A stretch of 64,000 nucleotides of DNA. Origin: Pristionchus mayeri. Its lineage: Eukaryota > Nematoda > Chromadorea > Rhabditida > Neodiplogasteridae. The notes beneath the pieces were generated by a model. It saw only the letters and a list, made by a program, of their open reading frames with translations, ran no database searches and was not told the origin of the DNA. The translations under genes were made by a program, and so were the position numbers. The stretch spans positions 32,721,541 through 32,785,540 of the forward strand of contig BTRK01000004.1 in the NCBI GenBank assembly GCA_036245805.1, given 5' to 3'. Below, piece after piece: positions 1 to 11,193 of the stretch (position 1 is its first letter; each line of letters begins with the position of its first letter).

Positions 1-1180
1 ACTGGACCCTCGCTCATTCCCGTAAAGAGCAAACTGATGTTATTTACCTCGACTTCTCTCGTGCATTTGACACCGTCCCCTTTCCCAAGCTTCTCTCAAA
101 ATGTTTGCATTATAGTATTGCTGGTAATCTTCTAAATTGGATCTCTGATTTTGTAGCGGATAGACATTTCTCCGTAAGATTAGGTACTGCCGTATCCAAG
201 CCCTTCCCTGTTCTCTCCGGCGTACCACAAGGATCTGTGCTAGGGCCTATTCTATTCTCTCTTTATATAGCTGATATAAGACATGTCATTGCTCCCTTGT
301 GTCTGTAAAAGCCGATGTGGCTGTAAAAGCTTACGCAGATGACATTAAGATATACGTTTCCTACTCCAATAAAACTAAAGCCTCTCGCACTACCCAACAA
401 TATGCCCTGGACGCCATCTTTTCGTGGACTATATCCAATCAATTGTCACTCTCTGAATCTAAATGCACTCATCTCCACATTGGTTCCTCCCCCGCTCCCC
501 AATATCTAATTAATAGCGTTGTCCTCGAGCAAGTCCCCCAACAACGTGATCTCGGTGTACATGTACTTCCCTCCCTTAATAACTCTGCCAGTATTGACGA
601 TCGTGTCCAGAAAGCCACCACTGTCATGCATATTATGCTTCGTGCTGTATCCGTGAATGATCCCACCATCCTAATCAAATGCTTCAAAACATATGTTCTC
701 CCTCACATTGAATTCGTTAGCCCTTTCTGGAACCCTCATATTAAGAAACAGAGTCAGAAGCTTGAGAAAATCCAAGAAAAATTCACTCGTATTCTATACT
801 ATCGGTGCTTTCCGTCTCCTTCATATCCTCTTGGTCTACCATTCTATTCTCAACATCTGTCTTTCCTCGGTGGTCTTCAAGCGCTTTTTGAAAGTAGAGT
901 CACCTATGATCTAGTCCTGGCCCGTAGGATAATGTATGGAGACACCATACTCGATAGAAGTAAATTCTTCATGTTCGCTCCCCTCAGAGAAAGGACCAAC
1001 AATTTTGGAATCCATATTGAAAAAACCAAATCCACACCTCGATATCATTGTTTTTCTCGTAGAGTTGCTAGGATTATGAACGCCCTTCCTACCCATGTAT
1101 TGTCAGCCCCCAGCGTCCATGTTTACAAGAATAGATTGAGAGCTCTAGAATTTGATTTTAGTAAATATATTTTCCAATAG
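1..1180 (+). pseudogene. Non-LTR retrotransposon reverse transcriptase, 3' part, frameshifted
   Basis: This is the C-terminal part of a reverse transcriptase of CR1/jockey type, the enzyme that copies retrotransposon RNA at the target site. The first segment (frame 3, about 3-308) shows YLDFSRAFDTV and SGVPQGSVLGPILF, the RT palm and template-grip motifs. The second segment (frame 2, about 299-1180) continues with KAYADDIKIY, the catalytic YADD box, and runs through the thumb to a natural-looking stop at 1178-1180. The two halves meet only through a frameshift near 300, so the copy is dead or contains a sequencing error. The 5' part lies outside the window. Assignment to RT is secure from the motifs; the clade is inferred. 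Confidence 0.9.
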
Positions 1181-1897
1181 TATCCCTTCCTTCCACTATC
1201 CCTCCCATTCCGACAATCCCCTTACCTCCACCCTTCCCCCCCCCCCTTCTAGAGATCTTCTGACGCTGGTTCTCGGAGCAGAGTCTACCTGGTCTACATC
1301 GAGCGCCTCCTCCTCGATAATGCTTCCAACAGACCAGACGAAGACAGATGAGACCAGCCGATTAGATCTCTCATTTTACGATTGCACCCCCACCTCCTTC
1401 ACTCCCCCTCCCCTTTCGCATTCTTCCTCAGTGTGAGGAGAGTCCATTATCTTGTATCATAATACTTAAGTAATTATTCGTCTTTCGTTGCGCCGCCGAG
1501 CGTAGATAAAATATATAAAATATATGAGAGAGGAGAGAACGGCACGCGACTCGATGTGAACTCACAACTGAATGAGTGAAGAGTTTCGAGAGAGGACTGA
1601 GAGGTAAAAGGGGGTTTAACCACGCCTTCTTCAAAAAAATAATTGAGTAGTACTGTAAAGTAACTATAAAATTAAATTGTATTTCATTTGATTTTTAAAT
1701 ATAGAGTTGTGGCACGGAGAGAATAATTTTACATGAATTTCCCGATCAAAGGGCGTCACAATGTGTAAGTAAAAATTGTCAAAAAATATAATTATTTCGA
1801 TTATAAATTAATATTCCGCTTTGCATCGGGTTACTTTTTTTACATGTCGATTTATCATTAAATTTAGGTATAATGAACAATCAATGGTACATTAAGA
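1181..1897. other. Gene-free stretch: retroelement 3' tail then AT-rich spacer
   Basis: The first 250 bases are pyrimidine-rich, including a run of 11 C at 1236-1246, and probably form the retrotransposon 3' untranslated region. The rest is AT-rich. I see no convincing gene here; the short open frames lack splice signals or recognisable motifs. Confidence 0.5.
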
Positions 1898-3023
1898 TTA
1901 GTACTGTCGATGATATTTCATCTTATCATATATGATCTCGCGCAATCCGTTCATTGGCATTTCCTTTGGAATTACACTGACAAACATTTTGATATCCATA
2001 TCAGTAGGTTCGTAAAACTGAATTGAAAATGCATTTCCATGTATTTTCGATTTTTCATTTTCCCATTTGCTATAAGTATTGTAGAAGTAATGGTTCGATT
2101 CACGATCGTAGATAATAAGAGTTCCATTCGTAGCAATGATATATTGAATTAATCGACTGGGGACAAATGTATTTGAAGGCGAGAAATGGTCTTCAATCGA
2201 AACTGTGCCGATATGGTGGCGTCTGATCACTTCTATCAAGAAATTTCTGTAAACGTGATGCTTAAAATTGTCAAAACGAAAAAGAAAAAAAACTGATACG
2301 CTTCGTAGTACATTTGGGACGAATGAAGTTCTAGGTTGCTCACTTCAACAGGTATAGTCTTCATTATCTCATGCAACACGCGCCAGTCACGAAAGTATCT
2401 CAAGACGAGGTAGTCTATATGATAGAAGAACGAAAAGAAGCGACGGAGACGATGGAAGGGATCGTTGTTGTGTTCTTCGCCATTGATGCCCTGATATCCA
2501 GAGCTCACGATCAATTCCTGATCAATTCGTAGCAGATTCTAAATCGTAAAAAGTTAATTTATGCCAGCCCAACAGTATGAGCGAAACTGAGATTGGAGCT
2601 ATCTAATCGCTCAGAAGATATCATTATTTAATCTCGCAATATATATCATATTTCCTTCTTGATGTTCTATATTTACAAACTCACTTCACAATATTCAATA
2701 TCCAGCCATTTTCCCACTCCCACTCTGCTGTGGAACTGTTTGGGTACTTTTGCTCTTATGTAAACACGGTTACCCCAACAGTAAAGAGCTACTCGTTCCA
2801 AAGGAACTTTGTTCCGAGGCTCACTGAGATATTCGAGCACCGACCGATTCCATAACGGAGAGATCTAAAACAATAAAACTTGATTTCCTATCAGATTGCA
2901 TAGTATTATACATATGGAAATGTGTATTTCAAGCAATATTAACAAATATTGTCAAATACCAACCAGTCGAGCATTATCAATAGGCAAATCCGGGAGAGTA
3001 AATTGCTTGGTAACATCATTCAT
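1898..3023 (-). CDS. F-box-like protein, 4 exons, shortened F-box exon
   Basis: I read four exons on the minus strand: 2964-3023, 2685-2864, 2294-2517 and 1898-2246. Together they give 813 nt, about 270 residues. Exon 2 begins ISPLWNRSVLEY, like the ISP.WN start of exon 2 in the paralogues at 11.9, 44.7 and 49.1 kb, so family membership is well supported. F-box proteins usually tether substrates to SCF ubiquitin ligases; that role is inferred here. Exon 1 has only 20 codons (MNDVTKQFTLPDLPIDNARL) against 33 in the neighbour paralogue. The missing 13 codons are the helical core of the F-box, so SKP1 binding may be lost. The exon 3 donor is GTTTTT, poor but in phase. No internal stop is seen. 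Confidence 0.72.
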
Positions 3024-4215
3024 GGCGCAAAATGTATGCGAATGAGAGAAAGACGAGAGGATTGGGAAGAATTGAAAATACGCCAAATTTGGGAAAATAC
3101 TCAAATAGGCACATTCCCTGAGAAGGGAAAGCGGCTGTCACGAGTGGTACTAACTTTAGCAAAAAGGCCACTATTTACCGGTCAGGATGCGCTACTAGAA
3201 TAATAATTATACCTAATTTACTATACTTACATTTAATGAAATCGATTTTTCTTTGTCTGACCTTTGTCGTAATTGTGATGAGCAATGTTCTCTGCATTGA
3301 CTAACAGTAAATCCCTCGACGAGCGATTTATTTTGTTTAAAGGAATCCTGTGGTCAGAAAGTTTTATTTTTAAAAATGTATATAATTTTGAATATCGCTA
3401 GTCATCGTCGATTCAAAACTTATGTAAAAACTTTAAAAAATATTAAAAATATGTTTCGTATTGAAAATACAGCTTGAAAATAACAAATTTAAAAAACTGT
3501 TCGTGTTGTACATTGTGGGGTAGAACTGTAGTTTGGTGAGTAATGTGCGGTCATTTTGTAAAAGTTGTTGGCTTCCGGCGCCCTTCCGCCGTCGGCGTTT
3601 TTTTCACGTTTTGCTCGTGTTTATGTGTTTTATGATCAATGTACTTGAGCCGAACTACGGAAACTACTCATCACGCTTTGAATTGCACCTGGAAAACGTG
3701 TTTTTACTAAAAGTGAATCGAAAAGCTCGCTCATTTTCACTGGCGTTCTCTTGCCTTGTCGCTCTAGCAATACTGAGTCAATCAATAGTAGACGAGGGAA
3801 TAGGTGAAGGAGGAGGAGAGGGCACTGATCTACCCCTCCCCCCGGCCCCCTCCCGCCTTTCTCGGGAGCACGTACTATAAAATGCTTCTCTTCCATCGGC
3901 GCGCGTCTCTGATTTACTTATTTTCGTCAATTTAATTCTGGTCCTCGTATTTGCGTATTTTTTGAACTCGAATGATATTATATTCCAGCGCTTTCGCTAA
4001 TTGTTTAACATTTCAGAGAAGAGCTCTTTCTCGCCTAGCGAGACGCCAGTAGCCACAGCTACACCACTCACACACTAACAAGAAAGCGAGTATTGCCACT
4101 GCTCGCACCTCCACGCACCAAGCGCAACAGCGAACACCGCTGAAGGAGCTGCGAAGCGAGGTTGGTCTCTAATCGGATCACTTATCGATTGCTCACCCTC
4201 TCATATTCGATTCAG
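3024..4215. other. Intergenic, possible promoter of the hydrolase gene
   Basis: There is no supported gene in this stretch. An AT-rich left half gives way to a GC-richer right half that contains a TATAAAA at 3876-3882, about 330 bases before the ATG at 4216. A promoter is plausible, but position alone supports it. Open frames at 3533-3880 and on the opposite strand lack family features. Confidence 0.4.
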
Positions 4216-4242
4216 ATGGCTGGCGAGAAACAGAAGAAGGGA

Positions 4243-4300
4243 CAGCAGTACCAGCACGCCCACGCGCACGATCGTGCGCGTGGGCGTGCTGGTACTGCTG
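4243..4300. repeat. 58-bp perfect palindrome inside a coding exon
   Basis: Bases 4243-4271 are the exact reverse complement of 4272-4300, with no loop; the centre is GATC. It lies in the exon that encodes the putative membrane anchor. The anchor frame (+1) and the ATG frame disagree across exactly this segment, so the palindrome may record a templated mutation or a local assembly error. Confidence 0.95.
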
Positions 4301-6293
4301 ACGGCTGCAGCCCTCTACTGTCCGCCCCCGACAAGGTACAGACGATGTAGATTAGGATTATTGCAATGTGACTTTTATTTTATATAAGCACGATGCGCAA
4401 GGGTAGTTTCCCATAACCGTACAAGAGTGATATTGAAGGACGTATGCATTGCGATTACTAGTTTAGATTTAATTATTGAATGCGCAAATATGCTCGTAGG
4501 GTCAACCTGTTTGTCGTTATTTTACTGTTCAACATTTAAAATTATTTTTAATTATTAAAAACTCAGGCGTGCAACTTCTCGAAGGAGGAGCTGGCGAAGC
4601 GGGAGGTCGTCCCATCGACATCACCAACAACAAGGAATTCTAAAAGTTGCCAAGCCAATTTGTGATTCTCAAGAAGATTCAAAATGTTTATAATTAAATT
4701 ATTTAAATATCGAATGCCAGGTGATGTGCGCGTACAAGCTGGTATCCGTACACTTCAAGTGATTCGGCTTCCAGCATATGGTCGAGAGCTTCTCCCACAA
4801 GCAGCACCCCCGACTGTTCTCCAAGTTTCACCGCGAGGTTCGTGTTTCGGACGATTCGTTTATGAGGTGTCGATGAAACATGAAAGTGGTGGGACGAGCG
4901 ATCACTTTGCGAAGGACTCGTGGCATTTCGAATATAGGAGTACTGCAGCTACTGATTGGACCTTATACTGTAGGTGTAGTCTGGCATCAACTCCGACTTT
5001 GTCATCCCACTGCCAAACGTCACCAACTCCGACATGCAGCTCATCCTCAACTGGCTGCAGGGGTAAGTTATTTTTAAATATTTTAAATAAAAATTTGAAA
5101 AAAACGAAAATATGCTAAGGATAATATTTTGTAGTTTCCCACCCCTCCCCACCGAGCAAGAGGTAGAAACGCGCCACAACAGCGACAACAAATACTGCGG
5201 ACGGGTACGGTCTCGTGAGGATTCGGTGGTTTTAGCCTGATGTCTAATTAAAATTGATGTCCTTACAGACCCAGATCGCGCCCCTAGAACGACGCTTCTT
5301 CGAGGCACTACCCACGGCGAACGCGCTGTTCGGCATGCTCAATTCAGCGATGTAAGAATTTTTTAAATATTATTTCTAGATTTTCGAAAATATGACAAAC
5401 GATAACGCCAATCTCACACAAGTACCTCGACATTCCTTCGATCTCCGAGGCTGGCTCATCCTATATGACCGAGAAGATAAAGGTATACGACTGTGGTTGA
5501 AATTGACCTTTGATATACACAGGACACGGCTGTGGAAGAAGCGCGTGCCTACATGAATCTGCCCGATGACATACAAGGATGGGAAATGGATCAGATGAAG
5601 GATGACCTGCTGTGGTTGAAACAGGTATTGGTCATTGTTCAATCAATATCTAATCGATATCTAATGCCAGGACGCCCCAGGTAAGCGAGGGAGCTAGGGA
5701 ATAGGATGGTCGAATAGGGTCGTATAGTGAGGTCGCTAGGCTCCTCGCTTGGCGATCCTTAGTATGGACGTGGGGAAAGTGGTGATTATCTCTAGTGAGG
5801 GCTTGTATATACAGCGGCAATTATTTCAACGTACACCATCTCGATGGAACATCACTCCATTCAACTCAACATTGACATATTTATCGTGGCCATTTAATGG
5901 TTCAATTTTTCGATTCATCCTCTTTATATTTGTATTCCAAAACGCAGTCAACCATAGGAAAGGCTTTGTTGGAAAAAAAACACTAGTCTCAGCCGAAACC
6001 ATATTTACTATAATTGTTGTAGACCCCTCTCTGTGGCCTTTTACTGCCTGTGGTACGCGGGCGTCGACGTGAATGCGCACCCCGAGTTCGCCCACGCCGC
6101 AACCACCAACGGATACGTGAGCGAGGAGGCCAGGAATCAGGTACGGTATCGATTGATGGTTACGGTATGAGAAGGTATTGATCGTTACAGTACATGGACT
6201 ACAACGTGCTGCCGGAGGCCTTCCATGACGATGTTAATGGCACGGACCTCCCGCAGCCGGTGATCGTCAAGAAGGAGTGGATGGTACGGTAGC

Positions 6294-6735
6294 CCATACG
6301 TGGGCAGTGATTGCTGCTGAGTTTTAAAACCCGGGATGGCGCCCACTAGTTCAGGGACAAAACCGGCAAGGTTTACGGAAACTGGTGCACTAAAATTGGC
6401 AGAAGTATTATCCAGAGGTGGGCACGGTCCGGCCCAAATTTGAGGGCATTAGATTATCTCATAGGGGCATTTGATTAGGACCAAAGGTATTAGATTTTTA
6501 GAACGACCGTTCCACAGCCTACTTTGAGACACAATTCTGGAAGATTTGGACAACTTCTAAAATTTTCAAAATTTCGCCCCATCCACGGGCATTAGATTTT
6601 CTCCTGGGGGCATTTGATTAGGATCAAATGCATTAGATTTTTAGAATCACTGTTTGTCAGGCTACTTTGAGCCAAAGTACAGGAGGAACTGAACAACTTC
6701 GTAAAAATTGTGGGTCGTTGCCTGCCCACGTATGG
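6294..6735. mobile_element. Small inverted-repeat element in an intron, with internal duplication
   Basis: CCATACGTGGGCAG at 6294-6307 is repeated inverted as CTGCCCACGTATGG at 6722-6735. Inside, a block starting GGGCATTAGATT occurs twice (about 6444 and 6586), about 140 bases apart. It lies between the VKKEWM and EYVMPF exons of the hydrolase gene. I see no clear target duplication, so MITE status is likely but not proven. Confidence 0.6.
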
Positions 6736-7009
6736 TATTATCCAAAACCGGGATGGCTTTGCTGCTAGAATCAAGGGTGCCCATGTTCTGCGGTAGCCTT
6801 GGCTACGATAATCTATCACAATCTGGTTTTGTAGGAGTACGTCATGCCGTTCCTGACGAATCCGGACTTCGCTCCGATGATGCAGCCCGATATGTCCGAC
6901 CTGCCGCGCGCCCTATTCGCCACGTGCGAGTTCATCTACGCTCATCGACTGAAGGAGACCAAGGTGAGTAGGAGCGGAGGGACAGGGGGGGGTATATTTT
7001 CAAAAGTTG

Positions 7010-7015
7010 TTTATT
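7010..7015 (-). terminator. AATAAA polyadenylation signal (minus strand)
   Basis: TTTATT on the plus strand reads AATAAA on the minus strand, about 115 bases downstream of the minus-strand stop at 7130-7132. Position and motif fit the 3' end of the THAP-domain gene. Confidence 0.5.
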
Positions 7016-8598
7016 AATCACCATCAACACAAGTACAAATTGAGGATAACATAGGTGGGATAACATAATAATGAAAGTTGGAAAATACGCATGTGCCCCT
7101 AACAATTGTCCAGTCCCTGCATGTTCCTATTAACTAATCCTACTTCTTCCCTCTGCCCCTCTTGGCTGGCTCGTTTCCATCCCCTCGTAACCTTCCACTT
7201 CTCCATCTGCTTCCTCCCCTCTTCCCCTCTTCGTCTTCCTCACTCTCCTCGGTCTCTCTGGCTGCTTCACCTCCCCTTCTTCGCCTGCTTCCTCTTCCTC
7301 AGATGTCTCGTCTTCCTCTGCCACCCTCCCCTTCCCTCTGGTGCTTCCTCTCGCCTTCCCTTGCTCCCTTCGCCCCCTTCCACGATCAGCTGGAGTCTTC
7401 GGCTCCTCCTCCTCTCCTTCGTTCCACTCGGAACCAGAAGAACGAGTCTCCTCCCTCGTCTCTCCCCTCTCATGATCCGACTCCGAATCGCGTTCATCAC
7501 TGAACACGATCGGGTCCATGATGGGGTTCGAGTCCGAGTCGACCTCTTCACCGTATCCTCCTCCCAACTCGACGGACGCATCACTCTCTCCTCCATCGTC
7601 TACCGCATTCCCTTCCTCCTGGCCCTGCTCCTCCCCGTAGAGCGTCTTCACATAGGTGAACGAATCGAGGGCGCCGACCTTCTTGAGGTATGCGTCCAGC
7701 TTCCTTTGGCGAACCACGTCTTGGACCTCCTTCTAAACCTAAAATATTGGTTTGTTTTATACTAGCAAATATATTACTGAGATGGAATGATATTTTTTTA
7801 AAGATGCTAACCTCTCCTCTCTTTGTGATCTACTGCAGTCATTTTCCTCTTCCCTTCACTCTTGCACCTCCCTTCCCTTCACTCTTGTCACATATGAGGA
7901 TTTCTCCTTCCTGAGATGGAGAAGATCGGCCATCGCGATGGCGTTATGATGCAGCACCGCGAGTTTGATCTTCTCATGGTAGAAGTTGGGGGAGCTGAAT
8001 ATGCGTTGTAGTAGCTCAGTTACTGTAGCTGGTTCTTTAAACTTTTGCTCAGCTTCCATAATGCGTAGGTCTTATAATGTCTTACATGGCGATATCCTTG
8101 GGCACATAGAGGTTAATCAGTCGGTTGAAGGATTCGCAGGGAGAGGTGTCCTTCTTGGGTGAAGCACGGAGGAATCCAGAGAGGAAGGTGGGCTTCAGTA
8201 TCACCTTTTTGAGCAGTCGGAATTCCTCGCTCTTCCTGTCGATCTTGTGCTGTGGTGACTCCGGTAGATCCTTGTGCGTGCATTCGCTGATCCCACACAG
8301 AAACGGCACCTTTGTTGTATTCAGTTTAACACATTTCATGCATGAGATAATACATCTAATAGTCAATTATTTAATTATGTATTTGCACTAACTTTCTCGA
8401 AGTGCCTATGACGCCCACACACATGAGCGAGGACGCTCTTCCATCTCTCGAGACCCTTTGCCCTGCTCTTCCGGTATTGGTAGTGGACGTGGTAGCAGTG
8501 ATTAATAATGGGCTTCCACCAATGCTTGACCAGGGCGCATTTCTTCTTCTTGCTCAGCTAAATTCAGTTGTAAATATTGTATACGTATCATGTTTTAA

Positions 8599-9321
8599 AG
8601 TACCCCACCGAGGAACGTTTTTTCGAATTCGATGTAAGAGCTTGAACAGAGGGAAAATCAATGCCCTGACGCGCAATTTCAAAAAATACTGTATCATACA
8701 GTATATCGATTACCAGGGGAGTGCTGCACGAGGCATGTATTTTGGGTCATGGTAGGTCAAGACTAAGTATCGTACCCAATCGATCGTACAGTACCCCCAG
8801 ATACCGTATGATGCTACCGTACTCCAGAATATCGTGAACTAACTTTATTTTCAAAAAGTCAATATACCGAACCCAATCTATCCTACAGTACCCATACCGT
8901 AACCCTGTGTAAAGTACCCCTTGCTGCCGTAATCCACACGACTGCGGTCAATCAACTGACGTTTATCCAAAACATTTACCATTGAGTTGATTCTTGCTCT
9001 ATACCGTACCCAATAGATAGTACAGTACCCCTGATACCGTATATCACTACCGTAACCCCGATTATCGTGAACTAACTTTATTTTTTTAAAGTCCTGGTAC
9101 CATGTTCAATCGATTATACAGCACCCAAGTAACTACCGTAACCCAGTTCCTTGGGTCAGATCCAGTTCCTTGGGTCAAACATTTTTCTACAAATCCAAAA
9201 TAGGTTTTAACATTATTTTAAAGTATCCTACCGTATATGTGATTATTGTATAATCATTTTATGATCAATTTTTGATTTTTAGAAAAATGTTTTTAAAAAA
9301 CACGTTCCTCGGTGGGGTACT
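8599..9321. mobile_element. TTAA-flanked inverted-repeat element, 723 bp
   Basis: A 19-bp terminal repeat AGTACCCCACCGAGGAACG starts at 8599 and its exact reverse complement ends at 9321. TTAA precedes it (8595-8598) and follows it (9322-9325), the hallmark of a piggyBac-type insertion. The interior is a degenerate tandem series of TACCGTACCC/ACAGTACCC motifs, about 8755-9150. There is no coding capacity. It sits in an intron of the minus-strand THAP-domain gene. Confidence 0.88.
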
Positions 9322-10015
9322 TTAACGCTTGCTTCTCTAACTACTAATCAATTACCTCTCTCAGATCGCTGTTATTTTACAGTCTGATATTTCAGATCCG
9401 AGAAGAGACTCGCCCATCTCAATGCAGCACCGGCAGGAGCACTATGAGGTTATGAGGGGAGGGAGGGGTATATTAGTAAGTACCGTACCCCCTTATGGGC
9501 ACTTTTTCAGGAACGGGCCGAGGTAAGCGGCCGGGGCCTGCGCTCGTCTGATTTTGAGGTAAGCTACAGTTCAAATAACAAATCTGATTGAAACCGTGAA
9601 ATCTCTGACCCCGCTGACATTTCTGACTGTATCCTCGACGACCTTCTCGTGTCTTTCGTAGACCGTATCTACAGCTGGTATCACAACCTCTGCCAGATGC
9701 GATTTCAGTGTGCTGTAGCATGGAAGTGCGACTCCCAATTCTTTCCCCATGTCGAGAAATCTCTGAATTTCACAATCGGGTTCATATTACTTTCGATATA
9801 GTCCATCTAGTATGATCTAATCTTCAATAGGCATATGCTAACCGGAGTAGAAACGGCTGTGGTGTGGAGGGTCGTCGATAGTTTAAGATTACCCTCGAAA
9901 AAGCCCTCGATCTGTTCTTGGGAAGTCCACTTCACAATCCGTTCGCAAACATTGCAAAACCATTCCAGACAGAGGGCGGATCCGACACACCACGAGCGGA
10001 AGGATCCGGCTCGGA

Positions 10016-10064
10016 CTTCAAACGTTGTCGTGAGGCGGCGCCACACTCACGACAACGTTTGAAG
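10016..10064. repeat. Hairpin, 18-bp perfect arms, 13-base loop
   Basis: CTTCAAACGTTGTCGTGA (10016-10033) and its exact reverse complement (10047-10064) flank 13 bases. The right arm, read on the minus strand, encodes the conserved FKRCRE of the zinc ribbon. The left arm then follows in the shifted frame, so the hairpin coincides with the frameshift. Confidence 0.92.
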
Positions 10065-10240
10065 AGGGGGAGAAGGGACGACTTGGAGACCAAGTAGAAA
10101 GTGTTTTCGTCTTGTATTGTCGGCCCGTTTTTTTCCACTTGTCCGATGTTGCCTCAGTGCACATAGTTTCTTGAGATGGTGCGTATGACTGAATTTCGAT
10201 TTTCATTGTGTCCAAAACGATCCTAAATACCTAGGCGATA

Positions 10241-10340
10241 GGGATGGCATTGCAATAAATGTACTTATTCTGCGTACTCTCCGCACGGGTGAAAGACTAT
10301 GGAGAAGGAAGACGAAAATCTTTTCTTGCGATGCCATCCC
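10241..10340. mobile_element. 100-bp MITE with TA duplication
   Basis: GGGATGGCATTGCAA at 10241 and TTGCGATGCCATCCC ending at 10340 are imperfect inverted termini flanked on both sides by TA (10239-10240 and 10341-10342), as for Tc1/mariner-type insertions. It is noncoding and lies in an intron of the THAP-domain gene. Confidence 0.75.
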
Positions 10341-11193
10341 TAGAATCCCCACTATGTGATAATTCGAGGAATAGTATTTACATCATTCTGATTTTTTTAA
10401 ACATTTAAATCACATTGTTTTATAACTCAGAACCATTGAAATTGTCTTGTATGCTATTTGTGCAGTAAAGACTAAAGTACTTTTCTACTTATATCATCTA
10501 ATATGTGTCTCAACTGAATCATTTGCGTACCCCAGATTGCGCACGATGCGGAGATGGAGGTTCTGTCGGTGGATCAAACGGTAGGTCAAACATCGCATTT
10601 GCGATGCCATCTATGCTACCCTCGAATGGATCTTCGTCCATCGTCCCACTCTGTAACATTCGTATTGTTATTTTGATTCAAATGCTTATTTTCGCCTCCC
10701 CGGGGCTTGTGCAAATTACCTCCTCAGGGCATATCTTATGTTTCCATTGCCTCCCCAGGGCATACTAGAGAAACGATTGTGGCCTATATGATATAATAAT
10801 GCGTACAATACCTGTTTCCTATCCTCCCTTTCAAGCCTTGGAGCATCCGTGCATTGGTCTTCTCGCAACTGATAGGTAGCATAACAACAAAGTAATACAA
10901 CAACTGAATACTGCGGAGGTGCAGTGCGAGTATTAGAGGCACAATCGATAGATAACACTAGATCAATAGATACTCACGTCGTCCGGTAGAGGCCCTCCTC
11001 TCTTGAAGTGATTGAGACACATCCTAGGCGTTTTCCCTTCAGCGTACATCCCGGCTACTGTCTTCTCCAGCTCGTCGTGCTCCTCCTCCAGTAGATTCAA
11101 TCGCAGCAGCCACTCCTTCCTCTTCTCCTCCTTCTTCGGTACCGTTTTCGCGACCTCTACTTTACTTGGGCAGACAACGCATTTGAAGGGCAT

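Larger units (their letters stand above)
4216..6966 (+). pseudogene. AADAC-like alpha/beta hydrolase, degenerate and 3'-truncated
   Basis: The exons resemble arylacetamide deacetylase-like membrane hydrolases. A single N-terminal membrane anchor (VGVLVLLTAAALYCPPPT) is followed by ACNFSKEELAKRE, VMCAYKLVSVHF and GFQHMVESFSHKQHPRLFS (exons near 4216-4335, 4567-4606 and 4721-4837). Near the end come NQYMDYNVLPEAFHDDV and MSDLPRALFATCEFIYAHRL (exons ending at 6966), typical of the AADAC C-terminal half. Exons at 4980-5062, 5135-5204, 5269-5351 and about 5412-5628 look coding but I do not recognise them. Problems: the anchor reads in the +1 frame relative to the ATG, a TGA sits at 4760-4762, exon phases do not all join, no HGGG or G.S.GG motif is visible, and the last exon with the catalytic His is absent before the convergent gene. 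I call it a decayed gene, though an odd functional relative is possible. Confidence 0.55.
7130..11193 (-). pseudogene. THAP-domain, transposase-like protein with one frameshift
   Basis: Exon 10978-11193 encodes a THAP-type zinc finger: Cys5 and Cys8, Trp28, then Cys59 and His62 in RMCLNHF. Later exons are about 10812-10910, 10531-10650, a zinc-ribbon exon (about 9850-10170; CRECG, then CNVCERIVKWTSQ), 9595-9762, 8393-8557, 8086-8309, about 7860-7994, and an acidic tail at 7130-7732. The order THAP, zinc ribbon with a W.SQ motif, then WKSVLAHV and CESFNRLINLYVPKDI matches from memory a widespread unnamed animal family that looks transposase-derived. The exons at 8086-8557 join in phase. A -1 frameshift lies between CRECG and CNVCE at about 10030-10050, inside a hairpin. 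The segment expected between 9595 and 8557 is not recognisable and is partly occupied by a TTAA element. Without the frameshift I would call it a domesticated or recent transposase gene. Confidence 0.62.

Noticed and set aside
3533..3880. Plus-strand open frame of 115 codons
   Set aside because: It has Gly/Pro low-complexity sequence at the end, no recognisable domain and no splice partner; more likely promoter region.
7106..7765. Long plus-strand open frame of about 219 codons
   Set aside because: It lies opposite the acidic Glu/Arg-rich exon of the minus-strand THAP-domain gene; its Leu/Ser/Pro-rich product is the expected mirror of that composition.
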